The notes beneath the pieces are model-generated. The model ran no database searches. It had not been told where the DNA came from and worked only from the letters and a program-made list of their open reading frames with translations. Shown here in pieces: positions 46,960-55,626 of a DNA stretch of 64,000 nt. The DNA is from Paraburkholderia largidicola (lineage in GTDB: Bacteria; Pseudomonadota; Gammaproteobacteria; Burkholderiales; Burkholderiaceae): contig NZ_AP023175.1 of the NCBI RefSeq assembly GCF_013426895.1, positions 1,984,001-2,048,000 of the forward strand, in the 5' to 3' direction. The translations under genes and the position numbers were made by a program. Each line of letters starts with the position of its first letter. Within the stretch, counting starts at the first letter, position 1.

Positions 46960-48411
46960 TCACATGACGTACAGATCGACGTATTCATTGACCGGCGTTG
47001 CTTCCAACTTCGCCTGGTCCAGCGACACATCGAGGATCGCTTGTTGTTGCTTCGCCGGAAAGCGCCGCGCGAGATTCGTCCTGAACTTCTCGACCAGCAG
47101 CGGGATGCCCTCGGCGCGGCGGCGCTTGTGACCGATCGGGTATTCGACAACGACTTCGTCGAACGTCGATCCGTCGGCGAACCCGATTGTCAGCGCGTTC
47201 GCAATCGCGCGCTTGTCAGGGTCGTGATAATCCTTCGTGAACTGCGGGTCTTCCACGCATTGCATCGTGTCACGCAGCGCATCGATACGCGGGTCGCGCG
47301 CGACTTCGTCTTCGTAGTCGGCGGCCGTCAGGCGACCGAAAATCAGCGGTACGGCGATCATGTACTGGATGCAGTGATCGCGGTCGGCTGGATTGTTCAG
47401 TGGGCCTTGTTTATCGATGATGCGGATGGCGGCTTCGTGCGTGCGGATCGTGATCTTCGCGATGTCTTCGATACGCTTGCCGCTTGCGCGCAGCTGCTCG
47501 TGCAGCGTCATCGCTGCTTCAGCGGCCGTTTGCGCGTGGAATTCGGCGGGGAACGAGATCTTGAAGAGCACGTTCTCCATCACGTACGACCCGTACGGGC
47601 GCTGGAATGTGAACGGCTGCCCCTTGAACAGTACGTCGTAGAAGCCCCACGTTTTCGCGGTCAGCACAGACGGATAGCCCATTTCTCCCGTCTTCGCGAT
47701 CAGCGCGAGACGTACGGCGCGCGAGGTGGCGTCGCCTGCTGCCCAGGACTTGCGTGAGCCCGTGTTCGGCGCATGGCGGTAAGTGCGCAGCGCATGTCCA
47801 TCGACAAGCGCCTGCGAGACTGCGTTGATCAGCTCATCGCGCGACAGTCCGAGCAACTGGCCGACCACTGCCGTCGAAGCGAGCTTCACGAGCAGCACAT
47901 GGTCGAGGCCGACCTTGTTGAACGAGTTTTCGAGCGCGATGCAGCCTTGAATTTCGTGCGCCTTGATCATGCCGATCAAAACGTCTTTCATCACGAGCGG
48001 CTTTTTGCCGTTCGCGATGGCGGTGCGCGAGAGCCAGTCGGCCGTCGCGAGAATGCCGCCGAGGTTGTCGGACGGATGGCCCCATTCGGCCGCGAGCCAC
48101 GTGTCGTTGAAGTCGAGCCAACGGATCATGGCGCCGATGTTGAACGCGGCTTGCACCGGGTCCAACTGGAACGGCGTGCCCGGCACCTTGGCGCCGTTCG
48201 GGACGATCGTGCCGGGCACGATCGGTCCCATCAATTTGGTGCAGGCAGGGTAGGACAGGGCCTCGAGTCCGCAGCCGAGCGTGTCGATCAGGCAGTTACG
48301 CGCCGTCTCCAGCGCGAGATCGCTCTCGAGCTTGTGATTCAGCACATAGTCGACGATATCGACCAGTACTGTGTCCGGATCGGGCCGGACGTTGGAGACA
48401 GGTGCGGACAT
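46960..48411 (-). CDS. prpD: 2-methylcitrate dehydratase (MmgE/PrpD family)
   Basis: The product has 483 residues, as in PrpD of enteric bacteria. Diagnostic segments are [20 protein letters not shown] near the N-terminus, [20 protein letters not shown] with the catalytic region [19 protein letters not shown], then [20 protein letters not shown] and [20 protein letters not shown]. It dehydrates 2-methylcitrate to 2-methyl-cis-aconitate in the methylcitrate cycle, by which propionyl-CoA is oxidised to pyruvate, and often has side activity on citrate. Many betaproteobacteria use AcnD plus PrpF for this step instead; neither appears here. The gene lies between an MliC-like gene and acnA on the same strand. 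Confidence 0.93.
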   Translation of the reverse strand: MSAPVSNVRPDPDTVLVDIVDYVLNHKLESDLALETARNCLIDTLGCGLEALSYPACTKLMGPIVPGTIVPNGAKVPGTPFQLDPVQAAFNIGAMIRWLDFNDTWLAAEWGHPSDNLGGILATADWLSRTAIANGKKPLVMKDVLIGMIKAHEIQGCIALENSFNKVGLDHVLLVKLASTAVVGQLLGLSRDELINAVSQALVDGHALRTYRHAPNTGSRKSWAAGDATSRAVRLALIAKTGEMGYPSVLTAKTWGFYDVLFKGQPFTFQRPYGSYVMENVLFKISFPAEFHAQTAAEAAMTLHEQLRASGKRIEDIAKITIRTHEAAIRIIDKQGPLNNPADRDHCIQYMIAVPLIFGRLTAADYEDEVARDPRIDALRDTMQCVEDPQFTKDYHDPDKRAIANALTIGFADGSTFDEVVVEYPIGHKRRRAEGIPLLVEKFRTNLARRFPAKQQQAILDVSLDQAKLEATPVNEYVDLYVM

Positions 48412-48436
48412 CGAGGTTTGTCCTGTTAGGCCCGTG

Positions 48437-48922
48437 TTACTGAGCCTTGTTGATGGCGTTCGACTGCGTCGGCGCCGGTGCGCCTTGCGTCATGGCGGCC
48501 GTCACGCATTCGTCGGCCAGACGCGAGCTGTCCTTGTCCGAGAACAGCATGGCCTTGCTCGGAATCACGACGAGATCCATGCCGCTTGCTGCGTCGTGGA
48601 AGCGGTCTGCGCCCGTCGTCGTGTTTTCACGCGGCAGGTTGTAGTTCTTGTTGCCCCAGTGGACTGTCACAATCTGGTCACGCTTCATGTCGCCCTTCAG
48701 ATCGAACGACAGACCTTCTTTACACGACCACTTTTCCGCACCTTCCGGAATCGGATCGACCTTGGCTTCCTTGGCCGGATTCGGCTTGCGCTTGATCAGG
48801 CGCTTGGGTTGCGGCGCCTTCGGCTTGGCCGTGGTGGTCGATTGTGCGAACGCGCTGGGCGCCGTCACCAGCAGCGTCGAAGACAGAGCGCCAATAACGG
48901 TAGCGATCAGCAGTTTTTTCAT
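48437..48922 (-). CDS. Secreted protein with MliC-like C-terminal domain
   Basis: The product has 161 residues. A Sec signal peptide ends near residue 26 ([20 protein letters not shown], then AFAQ). A basic Pro/Lys-rich linker follows. From about residue 62 the sequence reads [40 protein letters not shown] and ending with [10 protein letters not shown]. This matches the layout of the MliC/PliC lysozyme-inhibitor fold: a first Cys just after an aromatic residue, a Y-x-L core, then S/T-G and a final Cys that could close a disulphide. The match is by eye. Its place between prpC and prpD, 26 bases from prpD, is odd for an envelope protein. Confidence 0.65.
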   Translation of the reverse strand: MKKLLIATVIGALSSTLLVTAPSAFAQSTTTAKPKAPQPKRLIKRKPNPAKEAKVDPIPEGAEKWSCKEGLSFDLKGDMKRDQIVTVHWGNKNYNLPRENTTTGADRFHDAASGMDLVVIPSKAMLFSDKDSSRLADECVTAAMTQGAPAPTQSNAINKAQ

Positions 48923-49024
48923 GGGAGAGAACCTTTCTATCTAATTTCAGAGTTTAAACAGTGCACGATTGCAATTTCACAACCGCCGGGGTACTGCACG
49001 CGCCCCGAGAGCGCACAGCGGACG

Positions 49025-50200
49025 CTATTTTCTCCTATTTAGCGCCACGAACTTCAAATTCTCCGGACCGGTGTAATTTGCGCTGGGTCGAATGATCTTG
49101 TTGTCGATGCGCTGCTCGATGATGTGCGCCGCCCAGCCGGACGTGCGCGAGATCACGAACAGCGGCGTGAACATGGCCGTCGGCACGCCCATCATGTGAT
49201 ACGACACGGCGCTGAACCAGTCGAGATTCGGGAACATCTTCTTGACGTCCCACATCACGCTTTCCAGGCGCTCGGCGATCTCGAACAGCTTCGTGTTCGA
49301 CGCTTCTTTCGACAGCTTCTTCGCCACGTCCTTGATGACCTTGTTGCGCGGATCGGAGATCGTGTACACCGGGTGGCCGAAGCCGATCACGACTTCCTTG
49401 TTCTCGACGCGGCGGCGGATATCGGCTTCTGCCTCATCCGGCGTCTGATAACGCGACTGGATCTCGAACGCGACTTCGTTCGCGCCGCCGTGTTTCGGGC
49501 CGCGTAGCGCGCCGATCGCGCCGGTGATGGCCGAATACATGTCGGAGCCCGTGCCCGCGATCACGCGGCCGGTGAACGTCGATGCGTTGAATTCATGTTC
49601 AGCGTACAGGTTCAGCGACACATGCATCGCATCGACCCACGACTTCGGCGGCTCCACACCATGCAGCAGATGCAGGAAGTGGCCGCCGATCGAATCGTCG
49701 TCGGTTTCGACTTCGATCCGCTTGCCGTTATGCGAGTAGTGATACCAGTACAGCAGCATCGAGCCGAGCGAGGCCATCAGCTTGTCGGCGATATCGCGTG
49801 CGCCCGGCAGGTTGTGATCGTCTTTTTCCGGCAGCACCGTGCCCAGCACGGAGACGCCCGTGCGCATCACGTCCATCGGATGCGCGGCGGCGGGAATCCA
49901 TTCGAGCGCGGCCTTCACGTTCGCGGGCAGGCCGCGCAGCGCTTTCAGCTTCTTCTTGTAAGCGGCGAGTTCGGCGACATTGGGCAGCTTGCCGTGCACG
50001 AGCAGATACGCGATTTCCTCGAATTCGCTGGCACTCGCGATATCGAGAATGTCGTACCCACGGTAGTGCAGGTCGTTACCCGTCTTGCCGACCGTGCACA
50101 GCGCGGTATTGCCCGCCGTCACGCCCGACAGGGCCACGGATTTCTTCGGCTTGAAGCCGCTTGTTGTTCCCGTTGCAGCCGCTTGCGTCGTATCGCTCAT
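49025..50200 (-). CDS. prpC: 2-methylcitrate synthase
   Basis: The product has 391 residues from the ATG at 50200, with an AGGAGTC-type site upstream. It belongs to the citrate synthase family, but the active-site His loop reads [15 protein letters not shown]. In true citrate synthases such as GltA in this window it is [15 protein letters not shown], and HPVYT is typical of 2-methylcitrate synthases. Other catalytic regions are [16 protein letters not shown] and [20 protein letters not shown]. It condenses propionyl-CoA with oxaloacetate. It follows prpB by 25 bases in the same operon. Confidence 0.93.
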   Translation of the reverse strand: MSDTTQAAATGTTSGFKPKKSVALSGVTAGNTALCTVGKTGNDLHYRGYDILDIASASEFEEIAYLLVHGKLPNVAELAAYKKKLKALRGLPANVKAALEWIPAAAHPMDVMRTGVSVLGTVLPEKDDHNLPGARDIADKLMASLGSMLLYWYHYSHNGKRIEVETDDDSIGGHFLHLLHGVEPPKSWVDAMHVSLNLYAEHEFNASTFTGRVIAGTGSDMYSAITGAIGALRGPKHGGANEVAFEIQSRYQTPDEAEADIRRRVENKEVVIGFGHPVYTISDPRNKVIKDVAKKLSKEASNTKLFEIAERLESVMWDVKKMFPNLDWFSAVSYHMMGVPTAMFTPLFVISRTSGWAAHIIEQRIDNKIIRPSANYTGPENLKFVALNRRK

Positions 50201-50225
50201 TCCAGGAGTCTCCTTGATGTGCCGC

Positions 50226-51137
50226 TTACTTGTCCTGCTCGTTGTTCCTCGTGCTCTGGCTGAACAGCGCATCGAGCTTCTGCTCGTACGCGTGATAGCC
50301 GATGCGATCGTACAGTTCTTCGCGCGTCTGCATCGTGTCGACGACATGCTTTTGCGTGCCGTCGCGGCGAATGGCCGTGTAAACGTTTTCGGCGGCCTTG
50401 TTCATTGCGCGGAACGCCGACAGCGGATACAGCACCAGCGAGACATCCGCGCCGCGTAGTTCCTCGACGGTGAAGAGCGGCGTTGCGCCGAATTCGGTGA
50501 TGTTCGCGAGAACCGGGACCTTTACGGCCGCCGCGAACTGCCGGTACATGCCGAGTTCCGTCATCGCTTCCGGGAAGATCATGTCGGCGCCGGCCTCGAC
50601 GCAGGCCATCGCGCGGTCCATTGCCGCTTGCAGGCCTTCGACGGCGAGTGCATCGGTGCGCGCCATGATGACGAAGTCGGGATCGGTGCGCGCATCCACA
50701 GCCGCCTTGATGCGGTCGACCATCTCGTCCTGCGTCACGATCGCCTTGCCCGGCCGATGCCCGCAACGTTTCGCGCCAACCTGGTCTTCGATGTGCATCG
50801 CGCCCGCGCCGGCCTTGGTCAGCGCCTTCACGGTGCGCGCAATATTGAACGCGGACGGCCCGAAGCCCGTGTCGACGTCGACCAGCAGCGGCAGATCGCA
50901 GACGTCGGTGATGCGGCGCACGTCGGTCAAAACGTCATCCAGCGTCGAGATGCCGAGATCGGGCAAGCCCAGCGAGCCTGCCGCGACGCCGCCGCCCGAC
51001 ACGTAAATCGCCTTGAAGCCCGCGCGTTGCGCGAGCAGCGCATGATTCGCGTTGATCGCGCCGACCACCTGCAACGGTTTTTCGGCGGCGACGGCTGCGC
51101 GGAACGCGGCGCCCGCGGATGGATTGGCTGTGCTCAT
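50226..51137 (-). CDS. prpB: Methylisocitrate lyase
   Basis: The product has 303 residues from the ATG at 51137, which overlaps the stop of the CitE-like gene by four bases (ATGA). It shows the PrpB signature: [40 protein letters not shown], and the catalytic Cys near residue 124 in [15 protein letters not shown], followed by [20 protein letters not shown]. The enzyme splits 2-methylisocitrate to pyruvate and succinate, the last step of the methylcitrate cycle. Succinate then feeds the dehydrogenase encoded at 54834-58142. Confidence 0.95.
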   Translation of the reverse strand: MSTANPSAGAAFRAAVAAEKPLQVVGAINANHALLAQRAGFKAIYVSGGGVAAGSLGLPDLGISTLDDVLTDVRRITDVCDLPLLVDVDTGFGPSAFNIARTVKALTKAGAGAMHIEDQVGAKRCGHRPGKAIVTQDEMVDRIKAAVDARTDPDFVIMARTDALAVEGLQAAMDRAMACVEAGADMIFPEAMTELGMYRQFAAAVKVPVLANITEFGATPLFTVEELRGADVSLVLYPLSAFRAMNKAAENVYTAIRRDGTQKHVVDTMQTREELYDRIGYHAYEQKLDALFSQSTRNNEQDK

Positions 51138-52141
51138 GATGCGGACTCCTCGTTCGGCCCGAACAGCGGCGCGGCTTCGGCGGGCACGCTGCGGCCCGTC
51201 GTGCGGGCGCGGCGCAGCACCGACCAGTAATAGCGATAGCTGGCGCGATCGTGCAGCGTGTCGTTGTAGCGCGTCGGGCCCCATTGTGCAGACTGCGCGG
51301 CGAGCAGGATTTCCGTCGCCGTAACGATTTCTTCGTCGCGCGGCGCGAAGGCCGAGACGATCGCGGGAATTTGCGCCGGGTGGATGCTCCACATGCGCGT
51401 GTAACCGAACTCGTTGCGGGCGCGCAGCGCGTCGTTCGCGACGACGCCCATGTCGCGCACTTCCGTCGATACGTTGTGCGACGGCACCTTGCCATGCGCG
51501 TGGCAGGCCGCCGAAATCTCGAGCTTGGCGCGCCGCGCGAGCGGGTGATCGAACTGGCCCGGTGAGCGCATGGCGGTGTCGGGAATGGCGCCGTCGTGCG
51601 CGGAGACGAAGTCCATCAGGCCGAAGCTCAGCGACTCGACGGCGGGCAGCGCGGCCAGATCGAACACGCGCGTCAATGCGCCATGCGTTTCGATCAGCAA
51701 CTGGACGGGAACGGGTTTCGCGACGCCGAGTTCGCGCCGCGTGGCCTCGATGAACGCGCACATTTCGGCGGCGTCGGGCACGTTGCGGATTTTCGGCAGT
51801 GTGATGAAGGCAGGGGCGCGCTTCGCCGCGCGCAGGATGAGGCGCACGTCGTCGCGCCAGTGCGCGTGGTTGAAGTCGTGAATCCGCACGCCGACGCGGC
51901 CGAAACGGTCATGCTCGCTGCCCAGCAGCGACGCGACCAGTTCCGCGTGTTCCGCTTCGCGGCCCACTTGCGCGCCGTCTTCGCAATCGAGCGTGATATC
52001 GAAGACAGGCCCCAGCTCCTGCTGCAGAGCGAGCGATTTGAGCATCAGCTTCTCGCTGCCTGCGTAGTGGTCGCAGGCAGGCAGCACAGTGGGCGGCGCT
52101 TCGCCGTCAAACAGGACTTCGGCGGGAGTCAATGCGCGCAT
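51134..52141 (-). CDS. HpcH/HpaI aldolase/citrate lyase family protein (CitE-like)
   Basis: The product has 335 residues from the ATG at 52141 (an upstream ATG at 52225 adds 28 unconserved residues). It is a TIM-barrel CitE-like lyase: [20 protein letters not shown] with metal-binding acidic residues, [56 protein letters not shown] and [20 protein letters not shown]. CitE-like enzymes cleave or form CoA thioesters of malate, methylmalate or citramalate. Its translational coupling to prpB suggests a link to propionate or to C4/C5 acids, but its exact reaction is unknown. No CitD or CitF subunits are present, so it is not classical citrate lyase. Confidence 0.85.
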   Translation of the reverse strand: MRALTPAEVLFDGEAPPTVLPACDHYAGSEKLMLKSLALQQELGPVFDITLDCEDGAQVGREAEHAELVASLLGSEHDRFGRVGVRIHDFNHAHWRDDVRLILRAAKRAPAFITLPKIRNVPDAAEMCAFIEATRRELGVAKPVPVQLLIETHGALTRVFDLAALPAVESLSFGLMDFVSAHDGAIPDTAMRSPGQFDHPLARRAKLEISAACHAHGKVPSHNVSTEVRDMGVVANDALRARNEFGYTRMWSIHPAQIPAIVSAFAPRDEEIVTATEILLAAQSAQWGPTRYNDTLHDRASYRYYWSVLRRARTTGRSVPAEAAPLFGPNEESAS

Positions 52142-52294
52142 CGTCGGCGTGTGGGTACTGTTTGGAAATTCTGATTCGGGTGCGTTCTGGTGCCTTGTGA
52201 CCGTGATATATGACGGTCGGATCAAAACGCGCTCGGATCAGTTGCGAACCCCTGCATGCGCCTGCTGCGCAAACGTCATGCAGGATTCACACGT

Positions 52295-52334
52295 AAAAAA
52301 CCGGAACCCGTCGCGCTGCAACGGAGTCCCGGTT
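52295..52334 (-). terminator. Intrinsic terminator downstream of mdh
   Basis: On the minus strand AACCGGGACTCC and GGGTTCCGGTT form an imperfect stem across a GC-rich loop, followed by TTTTT (down to 52295). It lies about 15 bases after the mdh stop codon and separates mdh from the prp operon. Confidence 0.75.
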
Positions 52335-52349
52335 GTCTGCATCAGGCGA

Positions 52350-53333
52350 TTAGCCGAGCAGGTGCTGGACGCCTTCGCGCTCTTCGAGCAGTTCGTTCAG
52401 CGTGTTGTCCATCTTTTCGCGCGCGAATGCGTCGATCTGCAGGCCTTCGACACGCTTGTATTCGCCGTTTTCGCACGTCACGGCCACTCCGTAGACGATG
52501 TCTTCGGGAATGCCGTACGAGCCGTCCGACGGAATGCCCATCGTGACCCACTTGCCGTTCGTGCCAAGCACCCAGTCACGCACGTGGTCGATGGCTGCGT
52601 TCGCTGCCGAAGCCGCCGACGACAGGCCGCGCGCTTCGATGATCGCCGCGCCGCGCTTGCCGACCGTCGGGATGAACGTGTTGCGGTTCCATTCTTCGTC
52701 GTTGATCAGCTTGGTCAGGTCCTGGCCTTCTGCCGTCGCGACGCGGAAATCCGGGTACATCGTGGGCGAGTGGTTGCCCCACACGACCAGCTTTTCGATC
52801 GACGAAACCGGCTTGCCCGACTTGGCTGCCAGTTGCGACAGCGCGCGGTTGTGGTCCAGGCGCAGCATGGCCGTGAAGTTCTTCTTCGGCAGATCCGGTG
52901 CCGACTTCATCGCGATGTAGGCGTTCGTGTTGGCCGGGTTGCCGACCACCAGTACCTTCACGTCGCGGCTCGCCACTTCATTCAGTGCCTTGCCTTGCAC
53001 CGTGAAGATTTCGGCGTTGGCCGACAGCAGGTCCTTGCGCTCCATGCCTTTCGAACGCGGACGCGCGCCGACCAGCAGGGCGACGTCGGCATCCTTGAAC
53101 GCAACCTTGGGATCGTCAGTGACCACGACACCCGCGAGCAGCGGGAACGCGCAGTCTTCGAGTTCCATCACGACGCCTTTGACGGCGGCTTGCGCTTGCG
53201 GCAGGTCCAGCAGTTGCAGGATGACCGGTTGATCCTTGCCGAGCATGTCGCCATTGGCGATGCGGAACAGCAGGGAGTAACCGATTTGACCTGCGGCGCC
53301 GGTGACGGCAACGCGCTTTGCGGGCTTAGCCAT
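52350..53333 (-). CDS. mdh: Malate dehydrogenase (NAD)
   Basis: The product has 327 residues and follows the cytosolic-type MDH of betaproteobacteria: [20 protein letters not shown] at the N-terminus (NAD-binding Rossmann), [19 protein letters not shown] with the Arg-rich mobile loop, [20 protein letters not shown], and the catalytic His in [14 protein letters not shown] near residue 188. It oxidises malate to oxaloacetate, the substrate of both GltA and PrpC encoded nearby. It is divergent from the GntR regulator at 53882 across 548 bases that contain two palindromes, so it may be a target of that regulator. A terminator follows. Confidence 0.95.
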   Translation of the reverse strand: MAKPAKRVAVTGAAGQIGYSLLFRIANGDMLGKDQPVILQLLDLPQAQAAVKGVVMELEDCAFPLLAGVVVTDDPKVAFKDADVALLVGARPRSKGMERKDLLSANAEIFTVQGKALNEVASRDVKVLVVGNPANTNAYIAMKSAPDLPKKNFTAMLRLDHNRALSQLAAKSGKPVSSIEKLVVWGNHSPTMYPDFRVATAEGQDLTKLINDEEWNRNTFIPTVGKRGAAIIEARGLSSAASAANAAIDHVRDWVLGTNGKWVTMGIPSDGSYGIPEDIVYGVAVTCENGEYKRVEGLQIDAFAREKMDNTLNELLEEREGVQHLLG

Positions 53334-53710
53334 TGAGAAATCTCCAGGACGATGCGTTGAACGCTAGGGAAAACGCCATTCTATATGCGCGTTAAGCGAA
53401 GCGTGGTTTTAGCACGGCGAATTTGCTGCGCGAGCCCTGCGGGCGGTCCGAAGAGGCCCGAAGGCACGCAGCCGGCGAAGCCGCCGTGCCGGGTAATCTG
53501 TGCTGCCGAGCGCGGGGATGGGCGGTGCTTGCAGCGAGTAGTGTCATCATAGACGCCACATCAAAGGCCGCTGCATGGCGCGGGCTCCTGCAAACAGCGC
53601 GTTTCGGCGGGGCATTGCGGCGCACTTGCCGGTCAATGCGGGGCGAAGCGAAACCTGAACTGCGTGAGGGAACAGCGTGATGCAGGGTGGCCTTTCGGTG
53701 CATCATGCTG

Positions 53711-53730
53711 TTGACATAAAGTGCTGTCAA
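53711..53730. promoter_or_regulatory. TTGACA/TGTCAA inverted repeat
   Basis: TTGACA at 53711-53716 and TGTCAA at 53725-53730 form a perfect 6-bp inverted repeat around eight bases. TTGACA is also a consensus -35 hexamer, so the site may be an operator overlapping a promoter or a promoter alone. It lies about 80 bases before the larger palindrome. Confidence 0.45.
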
Positions 53731-53806
53731 AAATGCGCGACACAACCCGCAAACCCTTGCTCGACAAGGAGTGTAGGAGTCGGGCGACACAAAGTCAACC
53801 GTATCT

Positions 53807-53826
53807 TATGTCTTATATAAGACATA
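53807..53826. promoter_or_regulatory. Perfect 20-bp palindrome, probable operator of the GntR regulator
   Basis: TATGTCTTAT followed by ATAAGACATA is a perfect palindrome, 55 bases before the GntR start codon. GntR/HutC-type regulators bind AT-rich palindromes of this size with GTCT/AGAC half-sites, and autoregulation from just upstream of their own gene is common. Whether it also controls mdh or sdhCDAB is inference. Confidence 0.75.
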
Positions 53827-53881
53827 TCTATTACGGCAAAAAATCTGGACGGCACGAGGCGCTTTGTGTTGAAATGCGCGC

Positions 53882-54682
53882 ATGAATTCGAACCCGGCCA
53901 GCACAGCGAACCCTCCCGGCGCGTCCGGCGCGGGCGAGGCTGCGCCTGTCTCGACGCCGGCGCCGTCGCCGACATTCAGTCCTCTCTATCGGCAGATCAA
54001 GGCGCTCATTACGCAGAGCCTCGAGTCAGGTGAATGGAAGCCGGGCGAGATCATTCCCAGTGAAGTCGAACTGGCCGCGCGTTACAAGGTCAGCCAGGGC
54101 ACGGTGCGCAAGGCGATCGACGAGCTTGCCGCCGACAATCTGCTGGTGCGCCGCCAGGGGAAAGGCACCTTTGTTGCTACGCACAACGAAGAGCGTGCGC
54201 AGTTTCGCTTTCTCCGCCTTCTCGCCGACGACGGCGCCGAGCATCCGCATATCAGCCGGCTGCTCGAATGCCGGCGCTTGCGCGCGTCGGCGGATATCGC
54301 GCGGCAACTGGATCTGAAGCCGGCCGATCCCGTCGTGCTGATCAAACGTCTTTTGACGTTCGACGGTGAAGACACGGTGCTCGACGAGATCTGGCTGCCG
54401 GGCGGCGTGTTCCGCGGGCTGACGCTCGAGCGCCTGTCGGAGTACAAGGGGCCGCTCTACGCCATGTTCGAAACGGAGTTCGGCACGCGCATGATTCGCG
54501 CGTCCGAGAAGATTCGCGCCGTCGCCGCGGACCCATCCGTTGCCGATCTTCTGCACGTGCCGACGGGATTTCCGTTGCTGTCCGTGGAGCGCGTGTCCTA
54601 TACCTATGGTGACCGTCCCGTCGAAGTGCGGCGCGGATGGTATGTCACAACCGGGTATTACTATCAGAACGATTTGAGTTGA
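53882..54682 (+). CDS. GntR/HutC-type regulator next to sdh genes
   Basis: The product has 266 residues. After a Pro/Ala/Ser-rich N-terminal tail of about 30 residues comes a GntR winged helix: FSPLYRQIKALITQSLESGE, IIPSEVELAARYKVSQGTVR and KAIDELAADNLLVRRQGKGT (residues about 32-100). The C-terminal UTRA domain (about 110-260) binds a small effector: DPVVLIKRLLTFDGEDTVLD and VERVSYTYGDRPVEVRRGWY. A GntR gene directly before sdhCDAB is a recurring arrangement in Burkholderiaceae and Neisseriaceae, so it probably controls TCA-cycle genes in response to a cycle intermediate. That target is inferred. The perfect palindrome upstream suggests autoregulation. Confidence 0.9.
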   Translation: MNSNPASTANPPGASGAGEAAPVSTPAPSPTFSPLYRQIKALITQSLESGEWKPGEIIPSEVELAARYKVSQGTVRKAIDELAADNLLVRRQGKGTFVATHNEERAQFRFLRLLADDGAEHPHISRLLECRRLRASADIARQLDLKPADPVVLIKRLLTFDGEDTVLDEIWLPGGVFRGLTLERLSEYKGPLYAMFETEFGTRMIRASEKIRAVAADPSVADLLHVPTGFPLLSVERVSYTYGDRPVEVRRGWYVTTGYYYQNDLS

Positions 54683-54833
54683 ACGAAGAAGCGTTGCCGT
54701 GGGCTTGCGGCAAGGCTTGCGCGGGCCTTCATGCGCGCTTCGCAGCACGCTCGCCAGAGCAGTGTTACGCTGCAGCGCGAAATGAAAAGGCGCTAAAATT
54801 GCGGATTAGTGTGACTACAAGTAGGGGTCTAGC

Positions 54834-55250
54834 ATGGTAGAAGCCGTAAAAAAACCGAGGCCGGAATACCGGAACATCGGTATCGGGCAGATATTGACGG
54901 CATACCGTCTTCCTCTCGCGGGGCGGGTGTCGATTCTTCACCGCGTGAGCGGCGGCCTGCTGTTCATCTTCCTTCCGTTCCTGCTGTACCTCTTTGACCA
55001 GAGCCTGACCTCCGAGCTGAGCTACGAGGTGTTCAAGGGCTTCCTGTCCAACATCATCGTCAAGCTGATCGTGCTGGTGCTGGCCTGGGCGTTCCTGTTC
55101 CACTTCTGCGCGGGCGTGCGCCATCTGACGATGGACATGAACCACGACGCGGTGTCGAAAGAGCGCGGCAAGAGCACGTCAGTCGTCGTGCTGGTAGTGT
55201 CGTCGATCCTGACGATCGCCTTCGCGCTCAAACTGTTCGGAGCATTCTAA
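54834..55250 (+). CDS. sdhC: Succinate dehydrogenase cytochrome b556 subunit
   Basis: The product has 138 residues with three membrane helices. The N-terminal RPEYRNIGIGQILTAYRLPL and VSILHRVSGGLLFIFLPFLL segments are the quinone-site side of SdhC, and WAFLFHFCAGVRHLTMDMNH carries the haem-ligand His in the second helix. It anchors SdhAB in the inner membrane and passes electrons to ubiquinone. It begins the sdhCDAB operon, 151 bases after the GntR gene. The gaps to sdhD (4 bases) and on to sdhA (3 bases) are minimal, so the four genes form one operon. Confidence 0.95.
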   Translation: MVEAVKKPRPEYRNIGIGQILTAYRLPLAGRVSILHRVSGGLLFIFLPFLLYLFDQSLTSELSYEVFKGFLSNIIVKLIVLVLAWAFLFHFCAGVRHLTMDMNHDAVSKERGKSTSVVVLVVSSILTIAFALKLFGAF

Positions 55251-55254
55251 AAAC

Positions 55255-55623
55255 ATGTCCTCCAATAACCGGATTGGTTCGAAGCGCCTCGTCGTGGGCG
55301 CGCACTATGGCCTGCGCGACTGGCTCGCGCAGCGCATCACGGCCGTCATCATGGCCGTGTACACCGTCATCCTGCTCGCCTGGTTCTTCGGCGCGCACGC
55401 ATTCTCTTACGACGGCTGGGCCGGGATCTTCGCCACGCAGTGGATGAAGCTCGCCACCTTCGTCACGCTGCTGGCGCTGTTCTATCACGCGTGGGTCGGC
55501 ATCCGCGATATCTGGATGGACTACATCAAGCCCGTTGGCACGCGGCTTCTGCTGCAGGCGTTGACGATCGTCTGGCTGCTCGCGTGTGCGGGCTACGCTG
55601 CGCAGATTCTCTGGAGAGTGTAA
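55255..55623 (+). CDS. sdhD: Succinate dehydrogenase membrane anchor subunit
   Basis: The product has 122 residues and three membrane helices. Segments YGLRDWLAQRITAVIMAVYT and FYHAWVGIRDIWMDYIKPVG match SdhD; the latter contains the second haem-ligand region and residues near the ubiquinone site. It pairs with SdhC to form the cytochrome b anchor of complex II. Confidence 0.95.
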   Translation: MSSNNRIGSKRLVVGAHYGLRDWLAQRITAVIMAVYTVILLAWFFGAHAFSYDGWAGIFATQWMKLATFVTLLALFYHAWVGIRDIWMDYIKPVGTRLLLQALTIVWLLACAGYAAQILWRV

Positions 55624-55626
55624 AGA

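Larger units (their letters stand above)
53334..53881. other. Divergent regulatory region between mdh and the GntR gene
   Basis: About 550 bases with no supported gene. The left part contains GC-rich sequence with the mdh promoter; I see no clear hexamers there. The right part carries two palindromes at 53711-53730 and 53807-53826 close to the GntR gene and a notable AT-rich patch at 53800-53835. Confidence 0.6.

Noticed and set aside
53392..53790. Open frame on the minus strand between mdh and the GntR gene
   Set aside because: No domain, no ribosome-binding site, and unusual Cys/Arg/Ser composition for this genome.
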